Shown here one piece after another: positions 62,831-64,000 of a stretch of 64,000 nt of DNA. Both the position numbers and the translations under genes were made by a program. Below the pieces are notes generated by a model that was not told where the DNA came from, did not search any database, and saw only the letters and a program-made list of their open reading frames with translations. The DNA is from Nectonema munidae (taxonomy: Eukaryota > Nematomorpha > Nectonematoida > Nectonematidae). Numbering within the stretch: position 1 is the stretch's first letter; each line of letters begins with the position of its first letter. The stretch lies in assembly GCA_030549495.1 (NCBI GenBank), contig JAUIRK010000173.1, positions 62,001 to 126,000 of the forward strand. The letters are read 5' to 3'.

Positions 62831-64000
62831 CTTGATGAGGGTTAAACAATAATTCTTTTTCTGCAAAATTTATAAAAAAGATTCATTCTTGTATAAAATC
62901 TTTACTTCGTTAGAGTCTACACTACACCCAAAAATCACAAGTTGTAATTCTTCACAAACATTAAATAATAACGTATTGCCATCAAAATATGCCTGACTGC
63001 ATTTGCTTGAATGTCAGCTCATTTTTCATCATCACCATATGCGCGCTTATTATCCTGTGATATGATTGTGAGGCTATAGTATCAACGGAAGTTTTAATTT
63101 CACTACAACTTTCTTCAAAAGAATGATGATAGCATATGCACTGATCCAATATATATTATATTTTTTTTATATTCTTTTAGGTTAACTTTTTTCAGAGTGG
63201 GACCATTTTATTTTTTAAGTTTCATTTACATAGGAAGTTTCTGGATGCTAATTTAAACTTTTTTATAAGCACTACTGCTATACATTTGGTGTTTATCATA
63301 TAGAGTTCACGAAAAAATAGAGTTCGAACTGTCTTCAAAATGTAAGAAACTGAATTTCAAACAATATCAGTCCTCATTTTGAACAAAATATACAGTAATT
63401 CTATAAAGATCCTTCATATCACATTGTCAAAACAAAAAGTTGCATTAATGAAGATGTGGATCAGTTAGTTGTTTTAACTAGGTTATTTAAATTTGAAAAT
63501 TAGGAAAATCTTTGAAAATTCATAGTTAAATCAGATATAAAAATAAAGTAAATTATCAATTGTAATATTTAGTTAATTTAATTTGATGAATATTATAAAT
63601 GTTTTTTTAAGTACTTTTTTTGAGAAATTTTTTTATTAACTTTTTGTAACTAGTTCATTGAACTGATTTTTGAGTTAGTATAATTTTATGATAAGCACAA
63701 AGTAGTTAAAAAAAACTCTTTTCACTGCATGTTATTTCAACACAAAGTTTAACATATTCACCGTTTTGAAACTATTTTTTATAAAAAATTATGTTAAAAT
63801 CATATTTATCAATAAAAAAAATTTTTGATAACATCTAGTCGATATATCGGGTGATGCGAATAATATTAATGTAAGTTATGCCCAAAAGTAAAGTTTTAAT
63901 ATTGAAGAAGTTTGATGTACTATTTTTATCTTTGAAATTCTCAAAATAGAAATTGAACATATGGATAAATGAAATATATTGGGAAAGTTTTTGAAACTTT
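62831..64000. other. No gene seen
   Basis: AT-rich to the end of the window; no supported feature. Confidence 0.45.

Overview
The window looks like a stretch of an AT-rich (about 70% A+T by eye) animal nuclear genome, probably an arthropod. It has spliced genes with introns of 1.4 to 6 kb and a dense mixture of broken transposons. There is no bacterial-style operon, CRISPR array, rRNA or true tRNA. A phosphatidylinositol-phosphate kinase exon of insect/crustacean type and a fossil of a rhabdovirus-like polymerase gene both fit an arthropod. A copepod is possible, but that is a guess.

Layout. 1-14 kb is mostly transposon debris: a Merlin element with a perfect 8-bp target duplication, a tRNA-like SINE, two hAT-type MITEs, and two RTE-like LINE 3' ends in opposite orientations. 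At 14.1 kb a single minus-strand exon matches the N-terminus of a type I PIP5-kinase. From 15.7 to 17.9 kb lies an old plus-strand insertion of a mononegavirus (rhabdovirus-like) L polymerase gene. From 18.1 to 19.8 kb are two foldback elements built from short repeated words. A possible small two-exon gene starts at 22.7 kb. From 24.3 to 33.8 kb is a block bracketed by inverted copies of one sequence that carries a 28-bp minisatellite; inside are LINE fragments, a SINE, an OTU-protease/zinc-finger fossil and a retroelement fossil with an RNase H-like region. LINE ORF1 debris follows at 37.3-38.3 kb.

39.2-59.5 kb holds the one complete host gene I can reconstruct: a plus-strand, six-exon CDC34/UBE2R-type ubiquitin-conjugating enzyme of 256 codons. 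All reading phases agree, and it has the catalytic cysteine, the family acidic loop and an acidic C-terminal tail. Its introns have taken up a pogo-like remnant, three copies of a TTAA-flanked MITE, a SINE, a 2.1-kb hAT element ending 144 bp before exon 4, a long (GT)n microsatellite, a LINE fragment and a Penelope-like fragment. Past the gene are a 771-bp foldback element with a perfect 9-bp target duplication and further inverted-repeat debris.

The genes do not form a functional cluster. The biology here is a ubiquitin-transfer gene and part of a lipid-kinase gene sitting in a transposon-rich landscape. The least ordinary items are the viral L-gene fossil, the foldback family whose arms use a different repeated word in each copy, and the inverted minisatellite-bearing block with an OTU-type protease fossil.
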